A DNA stretch of 33,489 nt from Cytophagales bacterium (GTDB lineage: Bacteria > Bacteroidota > Bacteroidia > Cytophagales > Cyclobacteriaceae): contig JAFLBR010000024.1 in the NCBI GenBank assembly GCA_017303795.1, positions 1 to 33,489 of the forward strand, written 5' to 3'. This document shows positions 7,089 through 13,503 of this stretch, piece by piece. Position numbers and translations under genes: made by a program. The notes beneath the pieces were generated by a model that saw nothing but the letters and a program-made list of their open reading frames with translations, was not told the DNA's origin and made no database searches. How positions within the stretch are numbered: the first letter of the stretch is position 1; every line of letters starts with the position of its first letter.

Positions 7089-9163
7089 GGTATATCTTTT
7101 TTAACTATAAATGCTCCGTCATCTGCAACAGCATGTACCTGCCACGCTTTATTTTGTTGTGCTGATTTCCAACGGGCAATATAACGGCTACCATTGGTAC
7201 CATCTAATATTATTTTGGTTTGTGGCTTTACGTATGCAGTATCTTTTAAAGAAAGAGATTGATGACTAACCACCAGGTAGTCGATTAGCAATGGAGGTAA
7301 AGATTGCGATCGGTCCAATACGGCAATGCTGGTATTGTTCCACGAATAAAGCGAGATGCCTTTTGTGTTTTGCTGGAATGGAATTTCGGTGTGGGTTTCT
7401 TTTACTCCATGTTGAAGCCGGTTAGGCAATACGTGAAAACGGGTTCGTTCGTAATCGGTTAATAATGCATTATCAGCATAGTAATAACTTTTGCCATTAG
7501 TAATCCACTCCATAGCCGAATGATTGGAAATACTATACACTACAAATTGTTGTTCGTTAAGCTTGTGCTGGAGGTGTTGTGCTTGTGTGATAATAAGTAC
7601 ACCACATAAAGTGGCCGTAACCCAGGCTAATTTCTTATTGCGATATTCCAACATAAAAATCAGCGAAAGCAACGCGGCCATAATGAGCCAACACTGAAAG
7701 GTGGTGAGATGAATGCCACTGATGATACTAAATGGTAATTTTTCGGTCGCCATAACCGTCCAGTTTAAAATTTCAATTAACCATTGCAACAGCCAGCCTA
7801 CCACATCGGCTACAGCCGATAACCAACTTACAGCTAATAATAAAATGCCACCTACCAGTATTGCAGTGGAAAGTGGAATAACAAATAAGTTGGAAACAAG
7901 AAAGTAAACCGGAAACTGGTGGAAGTATAACATGCCTAACGCGAACGTTGCTACCTGTGCCGCAATAGAAATGCAGGTAATTTCCCAAACCCAGTTGCCC
8001 ACCCGATTATCAATTAACCAAAGATTGTAAAGCGGCTTTTGTAGATAAACAATTCCAAGTACTGCGAGGTATGAAAGCTGAAACCCAACCGACATAATTA
8101 AGTATGGGTCATACAGCAACAGCACAAATGCCGATGTTGCCAACGTGTTATAAATATTAGTGCGCCAACCTAAAGGTTTTGCCAGCGCAACAAACGAGAA
8201 CATGGTAACGGCACGCAACACAGAAGGAGAAAGCCCGGTAACAAATGCAAAAGACCAAAGCAAGAAAATACTTAGGCAAGCAATAAGCCACGGACTCCAC
8301 TTGTACTTTTTCAGTGGCTTAAATAGAAATAGAATGATTACGTAAATAATTCCCACATGCATTCCGGAAACGGCCAACACGTGCATGGCTCCACTGGCTG
8401 CGTATGCACTCAATAGTTCGCTGTCAATACCTTCGGTTACGCCAAGAATTAAAGCCATAGCCACGCCTTGATTCTGATCGCCTTTTATAGAGGATTCGAT
8501 AATGTCTCTTGCCCAATCGCGTACGCGGTGCGAGTAATAAATAAATCCTTTACGGACAGGATGCGAAACAAATTGTATCTGATTAGCTTTTACGAATTGC
8601 TGATGATAAACATTTTTAAAACTGAGAAAGCGTTTATAGTCGAACTCGTTGGGATTAGCCGGTGGTTTTAAATTCTGTGGAGTTCCTTTGATGATTAAAT
8701 GATCGCCATATAGCCACGGTACTTTATCAATAGTTTTTTTCGAAACATACATAACTACCTTGCCGGTGGCGGGTTGCCACGTTTCTGTTTTTACCCGAAC
8801 GATCTCCACATAAAATTTCCACGAATTTGTTTTTGATTCAGTGGCACTGCGCACTACGCATTCGTAAGCGGTTACTCTATTTATATGAAGCAGGTTATCA
8901 GGCTGGTTGCTAAGTGTGTTTTGTTGCAGGTGAACAAATCCAAAAACGATCAGTGTTAAAAGCGAAACAAATCCGAATATGGTTTTAAGTTTTTTATTTC
9001 TGCGACTAACCCACCAAAACACAGAAGCTAATGTGGCAAAACAAAGTAGCAGTATGGAAGCTGTTTTTTTACTCAGTAGGTCAGTTTGATAAATAGCGAG
9101 CAGAATGCCAGCTATCAGGCACAGGGTAATGCGCACCATCGCATACGGAACCCACTTTTGCAT
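7085..9163 (-). CDS. comEC: ComEC/Rec2-family DNA uptake channel
   Basis: A 692-residue polytopic inner membrane protein that in naturally competent bacteria carries single-stranded DNA across the cytoplasmic membrane. Seen: two N-terminal membrane helices, a DUF4131-type soluble region (about 90-200, with 'YGDHLIIKGTPQNLKPPANPNEFDYKRF'-type sequence typical of the family), and the competence core with GVTEGIDSELLSAYAASGAMHVLAVSG and GLSPSVLRA followed by about eight helices. The C-terminal metallo-beta-lactamase part is short and degenerate: only LLIDYLVVSHQS resembles it, and no HxHxDH motif is present, which is common in Bacteroidota ComEC. First gene of the comEC > hydratase > recQ operon. 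Confidence 0.92.
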   Translation of the reverse strand: MQKWVPYAMVRITLCLIAGILLAIYQTDLLSKKTASILLLCFATLASVFWWVSRRNKKLKTIFGFVSLLTLIVFGFVHLQQNTLSNQPDNLLHINRVTAYECVVRSATESKTNSWKFYVEIVRVKTETWQPATGKVVMYVSKKTIDKVPWLYGDHLIIKGTPQNLKPPANPNEFDYKRFLSFKNVYHQQFVKANQIQFVSHPVRKGFIYYSHRVRDWARDIIESSIKGDQNQGVAMALILGVTEGIDSELLSAYAASGAMHVLAVSGMHVGIIYVIILFLFKPLKKYKWSPWLIACLSIFLLWSFAFVTGLSPSVLRAVTMFSFVALAKPLGWRTNIYNTLATSAFVLLLYDPYLIMSVGFQLSYLAVLGIVYLQKPLYNLWLIDNRVGNWVWEITCISIAAQVATFALGMLYFHQFPVYFLVSNLFVIPLSTAILVGGILLLAVSWLSAVADVVGWLLQWLIEILNWTVMATEKLPFSIISGIHLTTFQCWLIMAALLSLIFMLEYRNKKLAWVTATLCGVLIITQAQHLQHKLNEQQFVVYSISNHSAMEWITNGKSYYYADNALLTDYERTRFHVLPNRLQHGVKETHTEIPFQQNTKGISLYSWNNTSIAVLDRSQSLPPLLIDYLVVSHQSLSLKDTAYVKPQTKIILDGTNGSRYIARWKSAQQNKAWQVHAVADDGAFIVKKDIP

Positions 9164-9206
9164 AAAGTGAATTTAGCAAAATGGCTGTATTAAAACGAAT
9201 CAGAAT

Positions 9207-9242
9207 AACCTTTCAGGTCTTTTTGAGCGGTACTGAAAGGTT
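9207..9242. terminator. Hairpin downstream of the DUF1330 gene
   Basis: AACCTTTCAG (9207-9216) and CTGAAAGGTT (9233-9242) form a perfect 10-bp stem with a 16-nt loop. It lies between the DUF1330 stop and the comEC start. There is no strong U-tract on the minus strand, so it may be a structured spacer instead of a canonical intrinsic terminator. Confidence 0.45.
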
Positions 9243-9256
9243 GAAGAGATAATAAA

Positions 9257-9565
9257 TCAAGGGTGATATCCTTCTACCAAAAGCATTTTAGTGTGGGCCG
9301 TGCGTTGGCGCAAGGCTTTGGCAGGTGCATATTCTTCCGATGCCCACCATGCTTTGGCTAATTCTATTGTTGGAAATTCAAGCACTACAATCCTTTCGGG
9401 ATTCCTCCCGATAGCTATCGGGACGTCTTCTAAGCATTCTGTTTTTCCACCGCGTACAATAAACTTACCCTGAAAATTTTTTAGCGATCCGGGAGTAAGT
9501 TTTTTATAGTCTTCATATTCCGCAGGATTATGAATGGAAACCTCTGCAATGATATAAGCCGGCAT
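9257..9565 (-). CDS. DUF1330 family protein with palindrome-encoded insert
   Basis: A 102-residue member of the DUF1330 family (dimeric alpha-beta barrel fold; activity unknown). The ATG at 9565 gives MPAYIIAEVSI, the usual family start. Seen: YEDYKKLTPGSLKNFQGKF, IVRGGKTECLE, NPERIVVLEFPT, AKAWWASEEYAPAKALRQ, all family hallmarks. Family members normally read 'LEG-DW-xPERIVVLEFP'; here the loop is LED-VPIAIGR-NPERIVVLEF, about five residues longer, and the extra residues are encoded exactly by the palindrome at 9406-9423. Seven bases separate it from the upstream phoH gene, so the two are probably cotranscribed. Confidence 0.88.
   Translation of the reverse strand: MPAYIIAEVSIHNPAEYEDYKKLTPGSLKNFQGKFIVRGGKTECLEDVPIAIGRNPERIVVLEFPTIELAKAWWASEEYAPAKALRQRTAHTKMLLVEGYHP
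9406..9423. repeat. 18-bp palindrome (CCCGATAGCTATCGGG core) inside a coding sequence
   Basis: TCCCGATAGCTATCGGGA is a perfect palindrome. The same 18-mer occurs at 11856-11873, and the core recurs at 12471-12488, with a one-base-deleted form at 12045-12061. Here it is read in frame as roughly Val-Pro-Ile-Ala-Ile-Gly-Arg within the DUF1330 protein. Confidence 0.8.
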
Positions 9566-9572
9566 TTGTAAG

Positions 9573-10526
9573 TTAGTTAGTGGATGGTGTTTCTTTTCCG
9601 TAGGCTTCAATAATATCGCGTACTAATTTATGTCGCACTACATCGCGCTCATTTAACTCTACAATACCAATTCCTTTCACCTGGTTTAGAATACGCACGG
9701 CTTCTTTTAAACCCGAACGTTGGTTGCGCGGCAAATCTATTTGTGAAGTATCGCCTGTTACAATCATTTTAGATTCGGGGCCCATGCGGGTAAGAAACAT
9801 TTTCATTTGCATGGGTGTGGTGTTCTGCGCTTCATCCAACAGGATAAAGGCATTGTTGAGTGTGCGGCCACGCATATAGGCGAGGGGAGCAATCTCAATG
9901 ATTTCACGCTCCATGTAGAACTTTAACTTTTCGAACGGCACCATATCGTTAAGTGCATCGTAAATAGGCCGCAGGTACGGATCAATTTTTTCCTTCAGAT
10001 CTCCCGGAAGGAAGCCGAGGTTTTCACCTGCTTCTACCGCAGGGCGTGTAATAATTATTTTTTTTACTTGTTTATTCTTGAGTGCTTTTACCGCCATCGC
10101 CACCGACACAAAAGTTTTACCCGTTCCGGCCGGGCCAAGGGCAAACACCAGATCGTAATCTTTTATTGCCTTAACCAACTTTTGCTGGTTTACGGTTTTG
10201 GCTTTAATGGGCGAACCTTTGGTGCCATATAATATAACACCATCGGGCGAATCTTCAGCTACAAACTCCTGCCGCTCTTGCGCAATGTAACCGCGCACGT
10301 TCTCTTCGGTTATGCGACCAAACTGGTGAAAGTGATCGATAAGCGAATGAAGAATATCCGTAACCTGAATCAGATCGGGTGTTTCACCCCGTAACAGAAT
10401 TTCATTTCCGCGCGAAATGATTTTTGTTTTTGGAAAAGCCGCGGCCAATTCGCTCATGTTCTTGTTTTCTACTCCCAGAAAATCGGTAAGCGAAATGTCT
10501 TCTAGTGTAATGGTTTTTTCTATCAA
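9573..10526 (-). CDS. PhoH-like ATPase (PhoL type)
   Basis: A 317-residue cytosolic P-loop ATPase of the PhoH family, thought to act in RNA metabolism. Seen: an N-terminal KH-like part (about 1-75), Walker A GPAGTGKT at 131-138, the family segment RPAVEAGENLGFLPGDLKEK (161-180), and Walker B FILLDEAQNTTPMQ at 227-240. Length matches PhoH/YbeZ proteins. The start codon seems to be TTG at 10526 (reading Met-Ile-Glu-Lys-Thr-Ile-Thr); no in-frame ATG lies upstream before a stop-free run of non-homologous sequence, and starting later would lose the conserved beginning. No ybeY gene follows, unlike many genomes. Confidence 0.92.
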   Translation of the reverse strand: MIEKTITLEDISLTDFLGVENKNMSELAAAFPKTKIISRGNEILLRGETPDLIQVTDILHSLIDHFHQFGRITEENVRGYIAQERQEFVAEDSPDGVILYGTKGSPIKAKTVNQQKLVKAIKDYDLVFALGPAGTGKTFVSVAMAVKALKNKQVKKIIITRPAVEAGENLGFLPGDLKEKIDPYLRPIYDALNDMVPFEKLKFYMEREIIEIAPLAYMRGRTLNNAFILLDEAQNTTPMQMKMFLTRMGPESKMIVTGDTSQIDLPRNQRSGLKEAVRILNQVKGIGIVELNERDVVRHKLVRDIIEAYGKETPSTN

Positions 10527-10610
10527 TGAAGTAAAGTGGTTGAAATCAATTAATTTTGAAGTTGTAAAAGTAAAAAAATCCAGTCCAAGCCAAAACGCTA
10601 ACTACCTGCA

Positions 10611-11381
10611 ATGGCGATTATTACTCTTCTTACCGACAGCGGGGATAGCGATCATTATGCAGGCGCAATCAAGGCCAGGATTATTGGTGTCAACCCAACG
10701 GTTACCATACTCGACATCAGCCACTGCATTATGCCGTGCGATATAGCGCATGGTGCGTATGTGTTAAAGTCGGTGTTTCGCGATTTCCCGAAGGGCACGG
10801 TTCACCTGGTAGGTGTTGATTCAACGGGCAATCGCGATGATCAATATCTGGCGTTACAAGTAGAAGATCATTTTTTTGTGGGTGTGGATAACGGTTTGTT
10901 TGGATTGATCAGCGATCAACCACATCAGCAAGTAGTACAATTACCCAAAACGGGTGAGACAACTTTCCCTGAAAAGGATGTATTGGCACCCGCTGCTGCG
11001 CGATTGGCTGCGGGCGAGGCAATGAATAAAATTGGTGCTCCGGTGGAAACCTTTCGCAAAATGTTGAACAGGCAGGTAAAGGCAACCCGCAAAATTATTG
11101 CCGGCCACGTAATGCGGGTAGATAATTATGGCAACCTGATTACCAATATTAATAAGGTTGATTTCGATATTCTTACCAAAGGCCGGAATTATACCGTGCA
11201 ATTTGGTGGTGAGAAATTCAGGCGGATACACACCAACTATTTTCAAACCGAGCAAGGCGATTGTTTTTTGATTTTTAATAGCCTGGGACTTTTAGAGATC
11301 GGGATTTACAAAGGCAACGCCAGCGAGTTGCTGGGCCTGCAATATGATAGTCCGGTAAATATTACTTTTGACGAGGGGTAG
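10611..11381 (+). CDS. SAM hydroxide adenosyltransferase (DUF62 family)
   Basis: A 256-residue protein of the DUF62/fluorinase-like superfamily, which hydrolyses S-adenosylmethionine to adenosine and methionine. Seen: the N-terminal signature ITLLTDSGDSDHYAGAIKARI (4-24), ILDISHCIMPCDIAHGAYVL (33-52), TVHLVGVDSTG with the following 'HFFVGVDNGLFGLI' block, and a C-terminal beta-barrel beginning around 165 with VMRVDNYGNLITNI. The architecture and length fit the hydrolases, not the halogenases, which carry a longer insertion loop. Start ATG at 10611. Divergent from phoH with an 84-bp gap that contains TAATTTTG at 10551-10558, a possible -7 element. Confidence 0.9.
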   Translation: MAIITLLTDSGDSDHYAGAIKARIIGVNPTVTILDISHCIMPCDIAHGAYVLKSVFRDFPKGTVHLVGVDSTGNRDDQYLALQVEDHFFVGVDNGLFGLISDQPHQQVVQLPKTGETTFPEKDVLAPAAARLAAGEAMNKIGAPVETFRKMLNRQVKATRKIIAGHVMRVDNYGNLITNINKVDFDILTKGRNYTVQFGGEKFRRIHTNYFQTEQGDCFLIFNSLGLLEIGIYKGNASELLGLQYDSPVNITFDEG

Positions 11382-11406
11382 TACTTAGTCTTGAGTACTT
11401 AGTACA

Positions 11407-11476
11407 TAGTCTTTAGTACTAACTACTTTGACTAAGGACTAATTACTCAGGACTAACGACTAATTACTAAAGACTA
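11407..11476. repeat. Low-complexity inverted repeat region (TAGT/ACTA)
   Basis: The gap 11382-11482 is built from variants of AGTACTTAGT on the left and GACTAATTACT on the right. TAGTCTTTAGTA (11407-11418) and TACTAAAGACTA (11465-11476) are perfect 12-bp inverted copies. Degenerate repeats of this kind could form a large hairpin just before the ATG at 11483. Confidence 0.6.
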
Positions 11477-11482
11477 AAGTCT

Positions 11483-11776
11483 ATGATAATCCGAATAGTA
11501 CGCATGCATTTTACTGAGGCTGGTGTAGATGAGTTTCTGGAAATTTTTGAAGCCAACAAAGTGGCTATCCGAAACTTTGCGGGGTGTACGCACTTGCAAT
11601 TGTTAAAAGATGCCGATGATGCAAACTGTTATGCCACATTAAGCCATTGGACTGATGCCCAAAGTCTTGAAAACTACCGTAAATCGGAGTTGTTTGGTAA
11701 GGTTTGGGGTAGGGTGAAGACGCTTTTTTCGGAGCGGACACAAGCTTTTTCGTTAGAGAAATTTATTGATTTGTGA
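11483..11776 (+). CDS. Antibiotic biosynthesis monooxygenase (ABM) domain protein
   Basis: A 97-residue single-domain protein with the ABM/dimeric alpha-beta barrel pattern. Seen: MIIRIVRMHFTEAGVDEFLEIFEANKVAIRNFAGCTHLQLLKD, then ATLSHWTDAQSLENYRKSELFGKVW, the classic '.W.....l..Y..S..f...' block. Members degrade or modify small molecules, or act as quinol or haem monooxygenases; the substrate here is unknown. It lies 101 bp after the SAM hydrolase gene, separated by a repeat region, so cotranscription is uncertain. Confidence 0.85.
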   Translation: MIIRIVRMHFTEAGVDEFLEIFEANKVAIRNFAGCTHLQLLKDADDANCYATLSHWTDAQSLENYRKSELFGKVWGRVKTLFSERTQAFSLEKFIDL

Positions 11777-11777
11777 T

Positions 11778-11808
11778 TTTGGCAAAAACCAAGATTTGCA
11801 CATCTTTG
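11778..11808 (+). promoter_or_regulatory. Promoter of tRNA-Leu (Bacteroidota type)
   Basis: TTTG at 11778-11781, a 19-bp spacer and CATCTTTG at 11801-11808 fit the -33 TTTG / -7 TAnnTTTG pattern with one mismatch. It begins right after the ABM stop codon and would start transcription roughly 115 nt before tRNA-Leu. Confidence 0.6.
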
Positions 11809-11813
11809 CAGCC

Positions 11814-11873
11814 CTGTTTAGAAGTTTTGCCAGTGCTAAACAGAATTGATGCCTGTCCCGATAGCTATCGGGA
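11814..11873. repeat. tRNA leader: 8-bp hairpin and dispersed palindrome
   Basis: CTGTTTAG (11814-11821) and CTAAACAG (11836-11843) are a perfect inverted repeat at the predicted start of the tRNA transcript. The perfect palindrome TCCCGATAGCTATCGGGA follows at 11856-11873, flanked by GCCTG on one side and GGC on the other. Both would fold in the precursor RNA ahead of the mature tRNA. Confidence 0.65.
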
Positions 11874-11931
11874 GGCGGATCTCGATAATCGGGATGCAGA
11901 CGCGCACAAGTCTTTAAATGGGTGCATGTAT

Positions 11932-12013
11932 GCCTGAGTGGCGGAACTGGTAGACGCGCACGACTCAAAATCGTGTGTCCTCGGACGTGCCGGTTCGATT
12001 CCGGCCTTAGGTA
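11932..12013 (+). tRNA. tRNA-Leu (anticodon CAA)
   Basis: A class II tRNA folds cleanly. Acceptor GCCTGAG pairs with CTTAGGT (G1-U72 and G-U allowed). The D-arm is GCGGAACTGGTAGACGCG. The anticodon stem CACGA/TCGTG encloses the loop CTCAAAA, so the anticodon is CAA. The long variable arm is GTCC-TC-GGAC, and the T-arm GCCGG-TTCGATT-CCGGC. The discriminator is A at 12013, followed by CAT, so CCA is not encoded. No terminator lies immediately downstream; the first one follows a partial tRNA copy at 12076-12108. Confidence 0.95.
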
Positions 12014-12022
12014 CATGAATAA

Positions 12023-12076
12023 TGCCTTCTGGCGTGCAGGTTCGCCCCGATAGCATCGGGGCCGGCCTTAGGTACA
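12023..12076 (+). repeat. Partial tRNA-Leu 3' copy interrupted by a palindrome (copy A)
   Basis: The 22 bases at 12023-12044 match the tRNA's variable arm and T-stem (11976-11997) at 17 of 22 positions and end in the same GTTCG. Where the tRNA has ATT, this copy has the 17-bp near-palindrome CCCCGATAGCATCGGGG (12045-12061). The exact tRNA end CCGGCCTTAGGTACA then follows (12062-12076). It has no 5' half, so it cannot be a tRNA. Confidence 0.85.
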
Positions 12077-12108
12077 AAAAAAGGATGGTGTAAGCCATCC
12101 TTTTTTTT
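12076..12108. terminator. Strong bidirectional intrinsic terminator
   Basis: An A-tract, the stem AAGGATGG / CCATCCTT with loop TGTAAG, and eight T residues. With the A and T tracts the pairing reaches 13 bp. It directly follows tRNA copy A and precedes the GIY-YIG gene, so it probably ends the tRNA-Leu transcript. Confidence 0.9.
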
Positions 12109-12119
12109 CTTCTCACCAA

Positions 12120-12419
12120 ATGCTTTCACTATTGGCAGCCGTTTATATTCTACATTCCAAAAAGCTCGACAGATTCTATATAGGAAGTTGCCTGGACTTT
12201 CAATTTCGATTTGAAGCCCATCTTAATAAGGTATATCCTAGAGGTTTTACAACAAATTCAGACGACTGGCAACTCTTTTACCTTTGTGAAAATCTTTCTT
12301 ATTCGCAGGCAAGATCGATTGAAGTGCATATCAAAAAGATGAAGAGTAAAGTGTATATTCAAAATATTGTTAAGTATCCTGATATAATAATTAAGTTGAA
12401 GGATAGATATTCATCATAA
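12120..12419 (+). CDS. Small GIY-YIG family nuclease
   Basis: A 99-residue single-domain protein of the GIY-YIG superfamily (UvrC-type nuclease domain). Seen: VYI at 8-10 and YIG at 20-22 forming the name motif, Arg30 in FRFEAHL, and Glu68 in SQARSIEVHIKK as the likely metal-binding glutamate, so the active site looks complete. The C-terminus (VYIQNIVKYPDIIIKLKDRYSS) resembles the ending common in stand-alone Bacteroidota members. The same frame stays open back to 12072 through the terminator, so a longer product is formally possible, but ATG at 12120 begins just ahead of the conserved domain. It is flanked on both sides by palindrome-bearing tRNA-Leu 3' copies, suggesting a mobile or homing-like cassette. 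Confidence 0.88.
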   Translation: MLSLLAAVYILHSKKLDRFYIGSCLDFQFRFEAHLNKVYPRGFTTNSDDWQLFYLCENLSYSQARSIEVHIKKMKSKVYIQNIVKYPDIIIKLKDRYSS

Positions 12420-12448
12420 CTCTTTAGCTATGGTAATTTGTGATAGTT

Positions 12449-12503
12449 CGATTACGAACGTGCCTGTTCGCCCCGATAGCTATCGGGGCCGGCCTTAGGT
12501 ACA
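12449..12503 (+). repeat. Partial tRNA-Leu 3' copy interrupted by a palindrome (copy B)
   Basis: The 22 bases at 12449-12470 match the tRNA at 15 of 22 positions, including CGTGCC and GTTCG. The perfect palindrome CCCCGATAGCTATCGGGG fills 12471-12488 and CCGGCCTTAGGTACA (12489-12503) matches the tRNA end exactly. The interruption is at the same base as in copy A. A small hairpin GTTCG-ATTA-CGAAC overlaps its left end. Confidence 0.85.
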
Positions 12504-12532
12504 AAAGCCTTACGAAAGTGGAAGGCTTTTTT
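12503..12532. terminator. Intrinsic terminator after tRNA copy B
   Basis: AAAAGCCTT (12503-12511) pairs with AAGGCTTTT (12522-12530) around a 10-nt loop, followed by TT. It follows CCGGCCTTAGGTACA directly, the same arrangement as the terminator after copy A, though the stem sequence differs. It can serve the GIY-YIG gene and the converging gene at 12550. Confidence 0.85.
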
Positions 12533-12549
12533 GTTAGCCCACTACCATT

Positions 12550-13299
12550 TTAGGTTTCAGTTTTACTTAGCAGGCCAAAGATCCCAATCCAACCTGTATC
12601 TATTTTAAGTTTCTGATTTAGTTTGAGGAATTGTTTTTCTTCCAGATCATCAAGCATATAAATTGAGAATAGCTTTTTGGAACTGGTAATGCCTACCAGA
12701 TTGTTGGCTGTTTTCAAATCCTGAAATATGTAGTAGGTAATTTTTTCTGATTTGTAAATACCAAAGCTGTTTCTGGGGCCTACTTCATTGCTGAAATGTT
12801 GAACTAATAAATGAAAATCATAGAAGGTGATAGTTCGGGGTATTGAAATTAAAGAACCGGTTCCTTTCCTTGAAAAGGAGAATTCGTTTTTGGCGTGATG
12901 CCCTTGGAGCAGTTCAAGCGATTCATCAATCAATCCTTCACTAGTTTGATTTGAACTAATAACCTGAATATACTTTTCACCCTCAACGAAATTTACCTTC
13001 AGATTTTTGGATGAGCTGTAGGGTTTATCGTCTTCATTAGAATCTGTATCCCAAGCCCAATTAATAAGTTTTTCCAGCGGCCCAGCTATTGCCCATTTGT
13101 TTCTTTCTGCAAGGAATTTGAGTGGTAATGCAAGTATTAAAAACAAAGCTGAAAAAGGTCTCAGAAGTACTTTGACAAAAAGCTTGAATATCTCCCAGGG
13201 AAGTTTTACAAGGATTTGTTTAGGATACCTAAGAACAGCAGCCACTAATGCAATTCCAAGTAGAATGAATAGAATCTCAATTAGATAAAATCTTTTCAA
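12550..13299 (-). CDS. Unknown protein with two N-terminal membrane segments
   Basis: A 249-residue protein that I do not recognise. Seen: a hydrophobic stretch at about 5-24 (YLIEILFILLGIALVAAVLR) and a second at about 48-63 (PFSALFLILALPLKFL), then a soluble domain of about 160 residues, probably cytosolic or exposed, rich in alternating hydrophobic patterns (LKVNFVEGEKYIQVIS, FSIYMLDDLEEKQFLKL). There are no cysteines suggesting a lipoprotein and no catalytic motif. The start appears to be TTG at 13299; the nearest upstream ATG is out of frame. It converges on the GIY-YIG gene and diverges from the ABC permease, so it is probably transcribed alone. Confidence 0.65.
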   Translation of the reverse strand: MKRFYLIEILFILLGIALVAAVLRYPKQILVKLPWEIFKLFVKVLLRPFSALFLILALPLKFLAERNKWAIAGPLEKLINWAWDTDSNEDDKPYSSSKNLKVNFVEGEKYIQVISSNQTSEGLIDESLELLQGHHAKNEFSFSRKGTGSLISIPRTITFYDFHLLVQHFSNEVGPRNSFGIYKSEKITYYIFQDLKTANNLVGITSSKKLFSIYMLDDLEEKQFLKLNQKLKIDTGWIGIFGLLSKTET

Positions 13300-13503
13300 T
13301 GGCGCGGATTTTAATCATTTTAGTAAATGTGGCTGAAATGCCAAATCCATGCAAATGGTTTGGTGCTGTTCAATCTCATAAAAGTGCTTATACTGGCAGT
13401 GGTCTTTAACTAATTTTTACAACTCTTTACAGAAATCTTCGTGGCTAAATACACCCTCTGTAACCAACACCCGTTACAGCAGTATTATTTAGAACCCCGC
13501 ACT

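Noticed and set aside
9566-9610. Longer DUF1330 product beginning at 9610
   Set aside because: It would overlap the end of the PhoH gene, and MPAYII at 9565 is the standard family start.
12023-12503. Copies A and B as additional tRNA genes
   Set aside because: Neither has an acceptor 5' strand, D-arm or anticodon arm, and both T-loops are broken by a palindrome.
11932-12503. A full integrative island using tRNA-Leu as attachment site
   Set aside because: The repeats enclose only about 0.4 kb with one nuclease gene and no integrase or recombinase.
13441-13503. GTG start extending the ABC permease by 21 residues
   Set aside because: The family begins at MLKNYLLIALRN; the added residues show no homology pattern.
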